A stretch of DNA of 53,657 nucleotides, from positions 1 to 53,657 of the forward strand of contig JABSSL010000099.1 in assembly GCA_013214355.1 (NCBI GenBank). The letters are read 5' to 3'. The notes under the pieces are model-generated. The model did no database searches. It was not told where the DNA came from and saw only the letters and a program-made list of their open reading frames with translations. Source of the stretch: Saprospiraceae bacterium (GTDB lineage: Bacteria; Bacteroidota; Bacteroidia; Chitinophagales; Saprospiraceae). Both the position numbers and the translations under genes were made by a program. Positions 8,757 to 17,718 of the stretch are shown here, piece after piece (position 1 is the first letter of the stretch; each line of letters starts with the position of its first letter).

Positions 8757-8815
8757 CTTTGACAAATCTCTTGGAATTCCATTTTGAGTGTCTTCCAACA
8801 CGAGATCTGTCAAAG
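8757..8815 (+). other. Long intra-operon inverted repeat
   Basis: CTTTGACAAATCTC pairs with GAGATCTGTCAAAG (one mismatch), and inside these TTGGAA pairs with TTCCAA. The result is a long imperfect hairpin between the aldolase and the next gene. No U-tract follows, so it is more likely an RNA-processing or stability element than a terminator. Confidence 0.5.
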
Positions 8816-8832
8816 AATCATAAAAAAAGCTT

Positions 8833-9144
8833 ATGGCAGCATTAGTTGTCTTATTCGACCTAAAAGACAAAGCCTCAAAACAAGCCTATGAAAAATGGGC
8901 TCAAACTACAGATGTACCCACAGTAAAAGGCTTAGCCTCGATTGATGATTTCAAGGTTTTCAGTCTCAATTCCGTAATGGGGAGCACCGAAAAACCGCCT
9001 TTCCAATACTGTGAAGTGATCATGATCAATGATATGGAGAAGCTAGGCCCCGAATTGGAGACTGATACGATGAAACGCGTAGCCGGCGAATTTCAGGCAT
9101 TTGCAGAGAATCCCATTTTCATCATCTCAGAACAAATTGCCTAG
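8833..9144 (+). CDS. Small RedY/HapK-like protein
   Basis: A 103-residue protein starting MAALVVLFDLKDKASKQAYE. It fits a dimeric alpha/beta-barrel (ferredoxin-like) fold. Features such as AYEKWAQTTDVPTVKGLASIDDFKV resemble proteins labelled RedY or HapK, first named in prodigiosin-type gene clusters. The biochemical role of that family is not settled. It ends one base before the SDR start, so the two are translationally linked. The assignment rests on recalled similarity and is moderate. Confidence 0.6.
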   Translation: MAALVVLFDLKDKASKQAYEKWAQTTDVPTVKGLASIDDFKVFSLNSVMGSTEKPPFQYCEVIMINDMEKLGPELETDTMKRVAGEFQAFAENPIFIISEQIA

Positions 9145-9145
9145 T

Positions 9146-9979
9146 ATGTTTAAGCTAGCGGGTAAAACGGCTGTCGTTACGGGTTCAGGTCGTCGAAAAG
9201 GCATCGGAGAAGCCTTAATTAGGCGTTTTGCTGAGGAAGGCTGTAATGTCGTAATCTCTGATCTAGGACAAGCCAAGGGAAAAGAGTTCGGGGCAGAGCA
9301 TATCGGGAATACCGAAGAAATGGAAGCGATCGCCGCAGACGCAAGAGCTTTGGGTGTTCAGGCTATCGCTGTACCCTGCGATGTCCGCATGGAGGACCAG
9401 GTATCGAACTTGATTCAAGCAACGATCAAGGCCTTTGGGCAATTGGATATCATGGTCAATAATGCGGGGGTAGGTTATATCATGGAGTCCTTTACAGAAT
9501 TTAAGGAGAGTAGCTGGGATGCCGTACTAGATGTCAACTTAAAAGGAGCTTTCCTTGGCTCCAAACATGCTGCCATCCAAATGATCAATCAAGGGCATGG
9601 CGGATCGATCATCAATATCGCAAGTCAAGCCGCAAAATCAGGGTTCCCCTTCGCAGCAGCCTACACGGCTTCTAAACATGGTTTGGTTGGCCTCACTCGC
9701 TCCAATGCCATAGAATTGGGAAAACACAAAATTCGAGTTAATGCCGTCTGTCCAAATCATATCACTACTGGCTTGGGCCATTGGCAAAACCAGTTTTTCA
9801 GCGAAAAGCTTGGCCTTGACTATGAGACTTACTTGCAAGGCATCGTAGATCGAAATCCACTGCAAAGAACGGGTCTAGTAGAAGATATAGCCAAAGCCGT
9901 TGCCTTTTTGGCCTCCGAGCAATCGAGTTACATTACGGGAGAGGCTATGAATGTAAGTGGTGGTGAAGAATACCACTAA
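9146..9979 (+). CDS. SDR-family NAD(P)-dependent oxidoreductase
   Basis: I take the ATG at 9146, directly after the previous stop, which gives 277 residues. The longer reading from 9101 would overlap the upstream gene. The classical SDR markers are present: TGSGRRKGIG (12-21) for the nucleotide, NNAG, the catalytic Ser in INIASQ, and YTASK. Short-chain dehydrogenases oxidise or reduce a hydroxyl/carbonyl. In this operon it could process the aldol product or the oxidised amine skeleton. Its C-terminal NVSGGEEYH has the usual dimer-tail form. Confidence 0.88.
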   Translation: MFKLAGKTAVVTGSGRRKGIGEALIRRFAEEGCNVVISDLGQAKGKEFGAEHIGNTEEMEAIAADARALGVQAIAVPCDVRMEDQVSNLIQATIKAFGQLDIMVNNAGVGYIMESFTEFKESSWDAVLDVNLKGAFLGSKHAAIQMINQGHGGSIINIASQAAKSGFPFAAAYTASKHGLVGLTRSNAIELGKHKIRVNAVCPNHITTGLGHWQNQFFSEKLGLDYETYLQGIVDRNPLQRTGLVEDIAKAVAFLASEQSSYITGEAMNVSGGEEYH

Positions 9980-10050
9980 ACTCGCCTATTTCCAAATCAC
10001 TCCTAATACGGAGCTACCTAAGCTACGAAACTTTAGCACAAAACCCTTCC

Positions 10051-10076
10051 CCTCTTTTCTCGTTAAGAAAAGAAGG
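10051..10076 (+). other. Hairpin in the SDR-hyuA gap
   Basis: An A/T-rich inverted repeat (CTTTTCT...AGAAAAG, extended by flanking CC/GG) lies in the 129-bp gap between the SDR and the hyuA-like gene. A pyrimidine-rich run follows within 20 bases. It could be a partial terminator that tunes expression of the second half of the operon, or a stability hairpin. Confidence 0.35.
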
Positions 10077-10108
10077 TTCTAGGCCTTTTTATTAAACCTA
10101 AAAAGACA

Positions 10109-12190
10109 TTGCCGTTGAAACTAGGAATAGACATTGGAGGAACTTTCACAGACCTAGTCTTACTAGATGAGCAAAGTGGTAAGTTGCAATTTGGCAAGAC
10201 GCTGACCACCTATCCTGATCCGACGGATGGAATCATAAAGGGTATCCAAGAACTCATCCAAAACTTCGAACTCTCTTTGGAAGACTTGGACAGTATCGTC
10301 CATGGTACCACCCTGGTCACCAATGCAGTAATTGAGCGGAAAGGGGCGAAAACGGCTTTAATCACCACAGCTGGATTTGAGGACGTCTTGGAAATAGGCC
10401 GAGAGCTACGCTACGATATTTACGACATTAGTTTACGGGTACCCACCCCACTCGTTCCAAGGAATCTGCGGGTTGGCGTACCAGAGCGATTGGATAAAAC
10501 GGGACAAGTGCTGCAAGCCTTGGATACAAAAGCCATGAAAGAGATTGTGGGTCGATTGGCTGAACAAGAGGTCGACTCCATTGCGGTGAGCTTCCTCCAC
10601 TCCTTTACCAACCCTGCTCACGAAAAAAGGGTCGGAGATTATATTGCCGAGCACTATCCAGATATATACTGCAGCCTTTCCTCTGAGATCATGCCAGAAA
10701 TCAGAGAATATGAGCGGACAAGTGCTACAGCCATGAATGCCTATGTGCAGCCGATCACGGATGACTATCTGAAGCGACTAGAAAAGAACATTCGTAACAT
10801 GGGGTTTGATGGAATTATCAACATCATGATTTCGAGTGGTAAATTAACTACGATTGAGGGAGCGAGAAAAACCCCTATCCAACTATTGGAGAGCGGGCCC
10901 GCCGGAGGTACCATGGCTAGTATTTTTTTCGGGAAACTCATGGATAAGCCAGACTTGCTGGCTTTTGATATGGGTGGAACTACGGCGAAAGCATCTCTAG
11001 TCAGTCAATATGAGCCAGAAATCACCAATCAATTCGAGGCAGCAAGGGTAATGCGCTTCAAAAAAGGAAGTGGTCTGCCCGTGCGTATCCCCGTAATCGA
11101 TATGATCGAGATTGGAGCAGGTGGTGGTAGCATTGCCCGCGTAAACCATTTGGGCTTGTTGACTGTCGGGCCGGACAGCGCCTCATCACAACCCGGCCCC
11201 GCCTGCTATGGTCGAGGTGGGGAACTGCCTACAGTCACTGATGCGGATCTAATTCTTGGTTACCTAAATGAAGACTATTTTCTAGGTGGGAATATGGTAT
11301 TGCGCAGAGATTTAGCGGAAAAGGCCATGGAGGAGCATATTGCTCGCCCCTTAGGTATTAGCGTGGAAGAGGCTGCAATGGGTATCCATCGCATCGTTAA
11401 TGAAAACATGGCCAATGCGGCTCGTGTGCATATACTGGAAAAAGGATTAGACCCAAGAAGATATAGCATGATCGCTTTTGGTGGAGCTGGCCCCGTACAT
11501 GCCTTTGGCGTAGCACGACTACTAGGTTCTCCGCAAATGGTGATTCCTCTTGGTGCAGGCGTAACCTCAGCCCTTGGTTTCTTGGTTTCTCCGATTGCTA
11601 GTGAGCGTATCAGCAGCTACGTCTGTCGATTAGAGGAAATGGATTGGAATCGGGTCAATGAGATGCTAGAACGAATGGAACAAGAGGGCTTAGCATTTCT
11701 GGAACGGGCAGATATTGATCTTTCTACGGCCAAGATTGAGCGAATTGCAGATATGCGCTATGCGGGACAAGGACACGAAATAACGATACGCATGCCAATG
11801 GGAAAGTTGGGTCCCAACAGTATTCCGAGTATCCAAGAACGTTTCTTGAAAGAGTATGAGTTGAGATATAACCGTTCACTCGTTGATATTGGCATGGAGA
11901 CGGTAACCTGGCGAGTGATTGTTAGTGGCCCTACTCCAGCCTTGAATCCGCAACTGGCTGGAAAAACAGGACAAAGAGCAGCTTACAAGGGTACCCGCAA
12001 AGTGCTTTTTGAATCACTAGGTACCAAAGCCATTGATTGCCCTGTATACGATCGTTATTTATTAAAAGCGGGAGATTCCTTTTCCGGACCAGCTATTATT
12101 GAAGAAACGGAAAGTACGAGCATCATTGGCCCAAATAGTCAGGTACGCCTTGATCAGTATAAGAATATTGTAATTGACATGCAGGTTTGA
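10109..12190 (+). CDS. Hydantoinase/oxoprolinase subunit A family (HyuA-like)
   Basis: A 693-residue protein of the HyuA/5-oxoprolinase/acetone carboxylase beta family, with an ASKHA-type fold. The ATP-binding loops are visible: DIGGTFTDLVLLDE at the N-terminus, then DMGGTTAKASLV and GAGGGSIA in the middle, and AFGGAGPVHA. Family enzymes use ATP to activate a cyclic amide or a ketone, with a B partner. The start is TTG at 10109, chosen because MPLKLGIDIGG is the normal family N-terminus and no ATG lies nearby. The B subunit follows after 29 bases. The target ring or ketone is unknown. Confidence 0.88.
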   Translation: MPLKLGIDIGGTFTDLVLLDEQSGKLQFGKTLTTYPDPTDGIIKGIQELIQNFELSLEDLDSIVHGTTLVTNAVIERKGAKTALITTAGFEDVLEIGRELRYDIYDISLRVPTPLVPRNLRVGVPERLDKTGQVLQALDTKAMKEIVGRLAEQEVDSIAVSFLHSFTNPAHEKRVGDYIAEHYPDIYCSLSSEIMPEIREYERTSATAMNAYVQPITDDYLKRLEKNIRNMGFDGIINIMISSGKLTTIEGARKTPIQLLESGPAGGTMASIFFGKLMDKPDLLAFDMGGTTAKASLVSQYEPEITNQFEAARVMRFKKGSGLPVRIPVIDMIEIGAGGGSIARVNHLGLLTVGPDSASSQPGPACYGRGGELPTVTDADLILGYLNEDYFLGGNMVLRRDLAEKAMEEHIARPLGISVEEAAMGIHRIVNENMANAARVHILEKGLDPRRYSMIAFGGAGPVHAFGVARLLGSPQMVIPLGAGVTSALGFLVSPIASERISSYVCRLEEMDWNRVNEMLERMEQEGLAFLERADIDLSTAKIERIADMRYAGQGHEITIRMPMGKLGPNSIPSIQERFLKEYELRYNRSLVDIGMETVTWRVIVSGPTPALNPQLAGKTGQRAAYKGTRKVLFESLGTKAIDCPVYDRYLLKAGDSFSGPAIIEETESTSIIGPNSQVRLDQYKNIVIDMQV

Positions 12191-12219
12191 CACTATGGTC
12201 TAGCCTAAAATTGTACATT

Positions 12220-13845
12220 ATGCAAGTAGTGGAGAAAAAATACGACTCGATCACCCTGAGTATCCTATGGTCCAGGTTGATTTCCATCGTGGACGAAGCA
12301 GGAACAACCTTGCAGCGAACCTCGTTTTCTACCGTAACCCGGGAAAGCAATGATTTTGCCGTCGTATTAATGGATTCCAGCGGCAGGTCCCTAGCCCAAT
12401 CCAGCATTAGCGTGCCTTCTTTCTTGGGCGTACTCCCGATGCTTACTCAAGCCTTACTCAAGGATTATTTCCCGCCGAAAGATTGGCAGGAAGGGGATGT
12501 AGTAATGACGAATGATCCATGGTTATGTGCTGGACATAAGCCCGATATTGGTCTGGTTTCTCCGATATTTTTTCAAGAAAAACTTATTGGCTTTATCGGT
12601 ACCATCGCCCACTCACCGGATATGGGCGGAGCACTTTGGGGAGCTGGTGCCCGCGACCTTTACGAAGAGGGACTCATGGTTCCGCCCACCAAGCTAAGAA
12701 TAGCTGGGAAGCCTAACCAAATGCTTTTCAATCTCATCGAAGCTAATGTCCGTGCCCCTCATCAAACGCTGGGTGATATCCGAGCACAAATAGCTGCCAA
12801 TGATCAGGGCATAAAATCTTTAACCCAACTGCTGATCGAAAATAAGATGAATGAGATCGATCGATTGGGAGAACAAATTATAGATGCTTCGGAAAAAGCC
12901 ATGCGGGAAGCCATCGCCGAAGCGCCGGATGGCATTTACCCCTACGAATATGAGGCAGATGGAGATGGTAAACTAGAACCCGTTAAATTCGTAGCTACTG
13001 TTAAGATACAAGGAGATGAGATTCATATTGATTATACCGGGACCTCTGGACCACACTCTCTCGGGATCAACGCTGTGTTGAACTATACCTATGCCTATAC
13101 TGCCTATCCGGTCAAGTGTACCTTTAGTCCCAGCGTCCCCAATAATGAAGGCGCCTTTCGTCCCATCAAAGTGACAGCTCCCGAGGGATGTCTAGTCAAT
13201 GCACAAAAGCCAGTTCCTCTGGGTGCGCGGAATATCACGGGTAATATGCTTCATTCCGTTGTCTTTGGTGCATTGGCGCAAGCTGTACCCGACAAAGTGC
13301 AAGCAGATTGCGGTAGCGCCTGCTGGTGTATTGTCTTGAATGGCATGCACGACGATGGACGGGAATTTGTAGAGTATTTCTTTCTCAATGGCGGCTATGG
13401 CGCACGCCCCGACCAGGATGGCGTACACGTCTTGAGTTTCCCTACCAATGTAGCCAACGTGCCTATCGAGGTCTTGGAAAATGACACGCCGGTGCTAGTT
13501 ACCCGTAAATCCCTGGCTCCCAACTCTGGCGGAGATGGGCAGTATCGGGGCGGACTAGGCCAGGTCTTTAGCATTAAACATATTGGTCAAAAACCCATTA
13601 ACATTTCCATACTTACCGAAAAGACACAAACGGAAGCACACGGCATTTGTGGTGGAGAAAATGGAGCTAGAGGAAGTATTGAAATCATTCCTGAACGCCC
13701 CCTGGCACCAAAAGGCCTTGACAAATTCTACCCCGGCGAAGAATTGATCTTCACCTTACCCGGTGGCGGGGGATATGGACCAAAAGCAAAGAGAGATCCA
13801 GCATTAACTATAAGAGATAAAGCACTCGGATATATTAGTGAGTGA
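12220..13845 (+). CDS. Hydantoinase/oxoprolinase subunit B family (HyuB-like)
   Basis: A 541-residue partner of the preceding gene. Conserved stretches are TRESNDFAVVLMD, MTNDPWLCAGHKPDIG, NSGGDGQYRGGLGQ and the closing PGGGGYG. I chose the ATG at 12220 (MQVVEKKYDSIT), where family homology begins. A TTG four bases inside the HyuA stop would add eleven unlikely residues. The A and B subunits together catalyse ATP-dependent hydrolysis of cyclic amides (hydantoins, oxoproline, lactams) or related carboxylations. This pair is the most diagnostic clue that the operon's substrate contains, or is converted to, a lactam, imide or ketone. Confidence 0.88.
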   Translation: MQVVEKKYDSITLSILWSRLISIVDEAGTTLQRTSFSTVTRESNDFAVVLMDSSGRSLAQSSISVPSFLGVLPMLTQALLKDYFPPKDWQEGDVVMTNDPWLCAGHKPDIGLVSPIFFQEKLIGFIGTIAHSPDMGGALWGAGARDLYEEGLMVPPTKLRIAGKPNQMLFNLIEANVRAPHQTLGDIRAQIAANDQGIKSLTQLLIENKMNEIDRLGEQIIDASEKAMREAIAEAPDGIYPYEYEADGDGKLEPVKFVATVKIQGDEIHIDYTGTSGPHSLGINAVLNYTYAYTAYPVKCTFSPSVPNNEGAFRPIKVTAPEGCLVNAQKPVPLGARNITGNMLHSVVFGALAQAVPDKVQADCGSACWCIVLNGMHDDGREFVEYFFLNGGYGARPDQDGVHVLSFPTNVANVPIEVLENDTPVLVTRKSLAPNSGGDGQYRGGLGQVFSIKHIGQKPINISILTEKTQTEAHGICGGENGARGSIEIIPERPLAPKGLDKFYPGEELIFTLPGGGGYGPKAKRDPALTIRDKALGYISE

Positions 13846-14034
13846 GTGAACAGAAGACAGAAATCAGAAATTATAAGACAGGTGACATATGATAAACAAC
13901 TCCTGCAAATTTGGTTGTCGGTCGATAGCCGATAATCCATAGTTAATTTCTTTCGTGCACTATGGACCGTTAACCATGGACTATAGACCTGTCTGACATC
14001 TAAAAAATCATTTTGAACCTAATAAAATCATCAT

Positions 14035-15219
14035 ATGGCTGCTAAGAATTTACCTCCCACTTATGACAAGATCGCTCAGCATGCGGTCTTTCCCGAAACG
14101 ACGCATGATGAGAAAGCACGTTATAACTTTTTAGCCAATCTGAATAAACATCTGGCGCATGTTTCGCAAGGGAATGCCACGGCTTATAACAAAAGGGTGG
14201 AGCCAAAATTCCAGGAGGAGCACGGACGTACCTTCGAAAACAAGGATGAACTAAAAGAGGCGATGGAACAGGATCCTCATTATCAGATCTGGTCCGCCCT
14301 ACGTCGATCTACCATGGAAATGCGGCAGCAGGCCGGGCGATCCTTGACCTATCGACAAGCCCTGGACCTCAAAGAGAAAGTAGATGCGCTCAATGCGGGA
14401 AAAGACAGCTTGGTCTTGAACAAAGAAGTGGCTGTACCCTCCTACTTAAAAGCAGTGGACAATCACCTCATGCCGGGTAGCTACCACACAGAACTGTTTG
14501 AAGGAGATGTAGCGAATGCGGCCAATTATGATGGCGGATTATTCGTCACCACGGCAGGGCTGCTGGGGCGATACAGTGATGGTGGTGGTCAGGCTATTGG
14601 GGATTGGTTACTCACCAATCATCCCGACTTTAAGCCAAAGCGGATTTTAGATATCGGTTGTGGAATGGGACATAATGTATTGCCTATCGCCAAACGTTAT
14701 CCCGATGCAGAGGTGGTGGCCATTGATACTGGTGTTCCCATGCTCCGTTATGGGCATGCACGTGCTATGGCCCTAGGATACGAAAACGTGACCTTTATGC
14801 AGGCTGAGGCTTCTCAGTTGCCGTTCGAAGATGAATCCTTTGACTGGATACAAACGACAATGTTCTTGCATGAAACGGGTGGAAAATCCATATACAATAT
14901 CATGCGGGAAATTCACCGGGTCCTAAAACCAGGTGGCATCACCTTGCATATCGAACAACCTCAATACACGGACGACATGAGCCTCTACGAGCAATTTATC
15001 CGAGATTGGGATGCCTTCAACAATAGCGAACCCTATTGGTCGAAGATGCACGATATTGATCCGAAGGAGCTGATGGCGAGCTGCGGGTTTGATCCGGAGA
15101 ATTATCTCCATTTTGGTGCCAAGGCCATCAATGACTTAGATGACGGAAAGCAGAAGGCGGATGAGCCCGAGGATCACGGCCGTTCTCCGATCTGGAATGT
15201 CTTTGGAGCCTGGAAATAG
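14035..15219 (+). CDS. Class I SAM-dependent methyltransferase with N-terminal helical domain
   Basis: A 394-residue protein. Residues 1 to about 165 form an Arg/Lys/Glu-rich helical region I do not recognise. From about 204 there is a methyltransferase core: ILDIGCGMGHN (SAM motif I), VVAIDTG (motif II), LPFEDESFDWI and HRVLKPGG. The N-terminal region may bind the substrate or a partner. It is in line with the operon after a 189-bp gap that contains several CTATGG/CCATAG-type short repeats. A methyl transfer step in an otherwise degradative operon is unusual. It could be a demethylase-type or detoxifying step. Confidence 0.8.
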   Translation: MAAKNLPPTYDKIAQHAVFPETTHDEKARYNFLANLNKHLAHVSQGNATAYNKRVEPKFQEEHGRTFENKDELKEAMEQDPHYQIWSALRRSTMEMRQQAGRSLTYRQALDLKEKVDALNAGKDSLVLNKEVAVPSYLKAVDNHLMPGSYHTELFEGDVANAANYDGGLFVTTAGLLGRYSDGGGQAIGDWLLTNHPDFKPKRILDIGCGMGHNVLPIAKRYPDAEVVAIDTGVPMLRYGHARAMALGYENVTFMQAEASQLPFEDESFDWIQTTMFLHETGGKSIYNIMREIHRVLKPGGITLHIEQPQYTDDMSLYEQFIRDWDAFNNSEPYWSKMHDIDPKELMASCGFDPENYLHFGAKAINDLDDGKQKADEPEDHGRSPIWNVFGAWK

Positions 15220-15229
15220 GCCATAGTGT

Positions 15230-15258
15230 GTGCTCTAGACTTCGGAAGTCTAGAGCAC
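15230..15258 (+). other. Near-perfect 14-bp-arm hairpin
   Basis: GTGCTCTAGACTTC and GAAGTCTAGAGCAC pair perfectly around a single G, making a very stable stem closed by a TTCGGAA-like turn. It is 10 bases after the methyltransferase stop. No U-run follows, so it is not a classical terminator. It may be an mRNA 3'-end stabiliser or processing site that separates the expression of the small distal genes. Confidence 0.6.
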
Positions 15259-15295
15259 AAGATCAAGCCAGCCTTTAATCTAAAAAACAAAAGAA

Positions 15296-15658
15296 ATGAA
15301 TCCTGAAGCTGATTATATAACGATCGCCTCCAACAAACCTAAAGGGAAACGTCCTTATTTCTTTAATGATCCAGCGGTAGAACGAGTGCTAAATATCACA
15401 ATGGCAGTAGCTAGCGAATTGGCGGTTGCCAGAGAACGTGTGGATACCCTTGAGAGAATTCTAGAGGAGAAAGGCATCCTTAGTCGGGAGGAAATAGAGA
15501 CCTATGTACCAAAAACCAAGGCCATAGAAGAACAGCGTCAAACCTGGCACAGCGAGTACATTTCCCGAGTGCTCCGCATTGTGCAGCAAGAAATGGAAGA
15601 GCTGGCCAATCCCGACAAAACCTTGGCTGAAATTGCTGATGATATTGATCAAATGTAA
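15296..15658 (+). CDS. Small helical protein of unknown function
   Basis: A 120-residue acidic protein with no signal peptide. The middle (about residues 30-60, DPAVERVLNITMAVASELAV then RERVDTLERILEEKG) reads as an amphipathic helix or coiled coil. The C-terminal half is also strongly helical. I recall similar orphan proteins with a DPAV...ELAVxRERLDTLE pattern beside oxidoreductases and amidohydrolases, but know of no defined role. It stops 3 bases before the SnoaL-like gene, so they are co-translated. It could be a subunit or scaffold of one of the operon's enzymes. Confidence 0.7.
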   Translation: MNPEADYITIASNKPKGKRPYFFNDPAVERVLNITMAVASELAVARERVDTLERILEEKGILSREEIETYVPKTKAIEEQRQTWHSEYISRVLRIVQQEMEELANPDKTLAEIADDIDQM

Positions 15659-15661
15659 GTT

Positions 15662-16078
15662 ATGAATCCAACGAACGCCGTAAATCAGTCATTCCAAAAT
15701 ATCGTCGATAAGAACATCGAGGCCATCTGTGCGGGATACCATCCTTCCGAAGCCCTTTATGTTATTCTTGAAGGGCCCCGACTTTCAAATCGGGGACACA
15801 GCAATATCTCAAAAGGTTGGGCAGATTTTTGTAATTCTCCTATTTCTTTGCTTTCCGTTAACTGGACAGAAGGACCTTTTACAGAGGAAGTTTCGGGTAT
15901 GGCATGGGTAGGAGGTATCATACAGTTACGTGTTGAAGTAAAAGAACGTATATTTGAACAAACTTTTCGCGCCACCTTCGTACTGACCCAACACGACGGG
16001 GAGTGGAAGATCAAACATGAACATGTTTCTGCTGCTCACGAAGATCCCTATGGGATTGGAGACTGGTTGAAGAAGTAG
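15662..16078 (+). CDS. SnoaL/NTF2-like protein
   Basis: A 138-residue protein with the cone-shaped NTF2/SnoaL-like pattern: an N-terminal helix, a GHSNISKGWADFC helix-strand turn, then paired strands ending in ATFVLTQHDGEWKIKHEHVSAA. Such proteins are small hydrolases, isomerases or ligand binders. No distinct catalytic set can be assigned. It lies between the coiled-coil protein and the MarR regulator in the operon. Confidence 0.7.
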   Translation: MNPTNAVNQSFQNIVDKNIEAICAGYHPSEALYVILEGPRLSNRGHSNISKGWADFCNSPISLLSVNWTEGPFTEEVSGMAWVGGIIQLRVEVKERIFEQTFRATFVLTQHDGEWKIKHEHVSAAHEDPYGIGDWLKK

Positions 16079-16098
16079 TTAATGAGGAACCAACGATT

Positions 16099-16632
16099 AT
16101 GATAGAAAAAACATTAGACGCGTCCATACTTTTCAGTATCATCGACCTTACTAGCCAAATTAGACTTAGAGGAGACTTGATCTACAAGTTTGCGGGTATC
16201 ACGACACAACAATATGTTATCCTGTTGCATCTAGCAAAAGACCCGAATATTCCCTTTATTGAAAATGGAGATTATACAGAAGGCATGTTTGCCTCTGAGT
16301 TGGCTGACTCCTTGAAGGTGAGTCGACCAGGCGTAACCAATTTACTGAAAACCCTGATGCAAAAGGGTCTGGTGAAGCAAGTAGAGGACGAACAAGATCG
16401 ACGCAAGAAGCGGCTCTTCCTCACTCCCGCCGCCCGTAAACTCATCCTGGAAATCGAGCCCCTAAGAAAAGAAGCCAACTCTGCCTTTCTATCTCAGTTC
16501 AATACCGAGGAAAAGGAACAATTTTTGTCTTTCATCGAGCGCTGCTCTACCTATGCTAAAGACCAACTCGAAAATCCGGAGGCCCTTACCCGTATGTATG
16601 AACGACTATTTGCTTTGGCCGAAAAGAAATAA
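16099..16632 (+). CDS. MarR-family transcriptional regulator (regulon candidate 1)
   Basis: A 177-residue winged-helix regulator. The recognition region ASELADSLKVSRPGVTNLLKTL and the wing with DEQDRRKKRLFLTPAA are typical MarR features. It is the last gene of the main operon, the usual place for a local regulator. It is a clear paralogue of the protein at 19965, sharing the TTQQ...LAxDPNIPF segment and the DRRKKRL wing. It is the best candidate to bind the palindrome found five times in the island, probably as a repressor released by a pathway intermediate. Binding is inferred. Confidence 0.88.
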   Translation: MIEKTLDASILFSIIDLTSQIRLRGDLIYKFAGITTQQYVILLHLAKDPNIPFIENGDYTEGMFASELADSLKVSRPGVTNLLKTLMQKGLVKQVEDEQDRRKKRLFLTPAARKLILEIEPLRKEANSAFLSQFNTEEKEQFLSFIERCSTYAKDQLENPEALTRMYERLFALAEKK

Positions 16633-16644
16633 GAACCTTACCTA

Positions 16645-17526
16645 CTATTCACTGGGGAGTTGTCTGAACAAATAGATTAAACCCAACCCCAAGGTACACA
16701 TAATAATACCATAGACGCCAGCTGAGGTAGCCATAGCTGGATTATTGAGCATGGTCGGAGCCGTGGCGATGGCCATTCCCAACACATTATTTTGCATCCC
16801 ACTTTCAATAGAAATGGTGATGGACTGAGGCGTGTTCAAACGCAGGACTCGGGAACTTATGAAACCGACCCCAAAGGTCAGAATATTCAAACAGATCACC
16901 CCTAAGCCAGCGGCCATAATGAAATCCCATACATTGCCCAATTCCGCCAGTTTTAATACAATCAATGCTAAAGCAATCAGGATAAAAATCCCAGATCCCC
17001 AGGCCAAGGCTTTGCGGCTCTTTTGGGAGAAGACAGGAAAGCGGTAATTGATAAACATTCCAAGCGCTACAGGTAGGGCCGTGAGTTTAATGATATTAAT
17101 GATCGTCGTCATCACTGGTAATTGAATGGCCTTTCCGCTCTCCCCCATTATATGTAATAATGAATAGTTGATGATGAAGGGGATGGTAAAAACGGTAATG
17201 AGACTGGAAATAGCGGTCAAACTAATAGACAGGGCTGTATCCCCCTTTGACAGATGTGAGATGAGATTGGAGGTGGCACCACCTGGGCAAGCCGTCACGA
17301 TCATCAGGCCCATGGCGACCACTGGATCCATAGGAAGTACTGAGATAATCAATAGCCCCACTAAAGGTAGTAGCAGGACTTGATTGCAAAGGCCAATGAA
17401 AACAGCTTTCGGAAATTGCCCCACCCGCCTGAAGTCATCAATAGTGAGCGTCATACCCATCCCAAACATGATGAGGAAAAGAAGGAGTTGTAATAATTGG
17501 GGAACCATGGCCATGAAAGCTTCCAT
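16645..17526 (-). CDS. Bile acid:sodium symporter (BASS) family transporter
   Basis: A 293-residue membrane protein with 9-10 hydrophobic segments. The N-terminal FGMGMTLTIDDFRR and the crossover segment ACPGGATSNLISHLSKGD match the BASS family, whose members co-transport organic anions (bile acids, pantoate, pyruvate, ketoacids) with sodium. It is convergent with the MarR gene (12 bases apart) and divergent from the nitrilase-like gene. Operator d lies in its promoter gap, with its best half-site orientation towards this gene. It is likely an uptake route for the island's acidic substrate. Confidence 0.85.
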   Translation of the reverse strand: MEAFMAMVPQLLQLLLFLIMFGMGMTLTIDDFRRVGQFPKAVFIGLCNQVLLLPLVGLLIISVLPMDPVVAMGLMIVTACPGGATSNLISHLSKGDTALSISLTAISSLITVFTIPFIINYSLLHIMGESGKAIQLPVMTTIINIIKLTALPVALGMFINYRFPVFSQKSRKALAWGSGIFILIALALIVLKLAELGNVWDFIMAAGLGVICLNILTFGVGFISSRVLRLNTPQSITISIESGMQNNVLGMAIATAPTMLNNPAMATSAGVYGIIMCTLGLGLIYLFRQLPSE

Positions 17527-17620
17527 CCGAATCCGAGTATTTTAGTTGAAGAATCAAATCCGTCACTGATCATCTTGCCACTAGTAAGTTGATCAAAAGT
17601 CTCGCACGGAAAATACAAAT

Positions 17621-17639
17621 TAGTTAACCAAATTAATTA
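17621..17639. promoter_or_regulatory. Operator d: MarR-type palindrome with adjoining -7 box
   Basis: TAGTTAA-CCAAA-TTAATTA, with seven-base arms and one mismatch, 95 bases upstream of the BASS carrier start. Read on the minus strand it aligns with the core of operator a. TAGTTTTG at 17638-17645 overlaps its right edge and fits the TAnnTTTG -7 box for rightward transcription towards the nitrilase-like gene. Confidence 0.55.
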
Positions 17640-17718
17640 GTTTTGAACAGAAAAGCGTTTGGCTATAGCGCTTTACTGGAATGACTTATGAAACACGTTC
17701 TCCGACAATCCTTGTGGG

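Noticed and set aside
13846-14034. CTATGG/CCATAG-type short repeats in the gap before the methyltransferase
   Set aside because: They look like imperfect palindromic clutter without a consistent unit length. No array or binding pattern could be defined.
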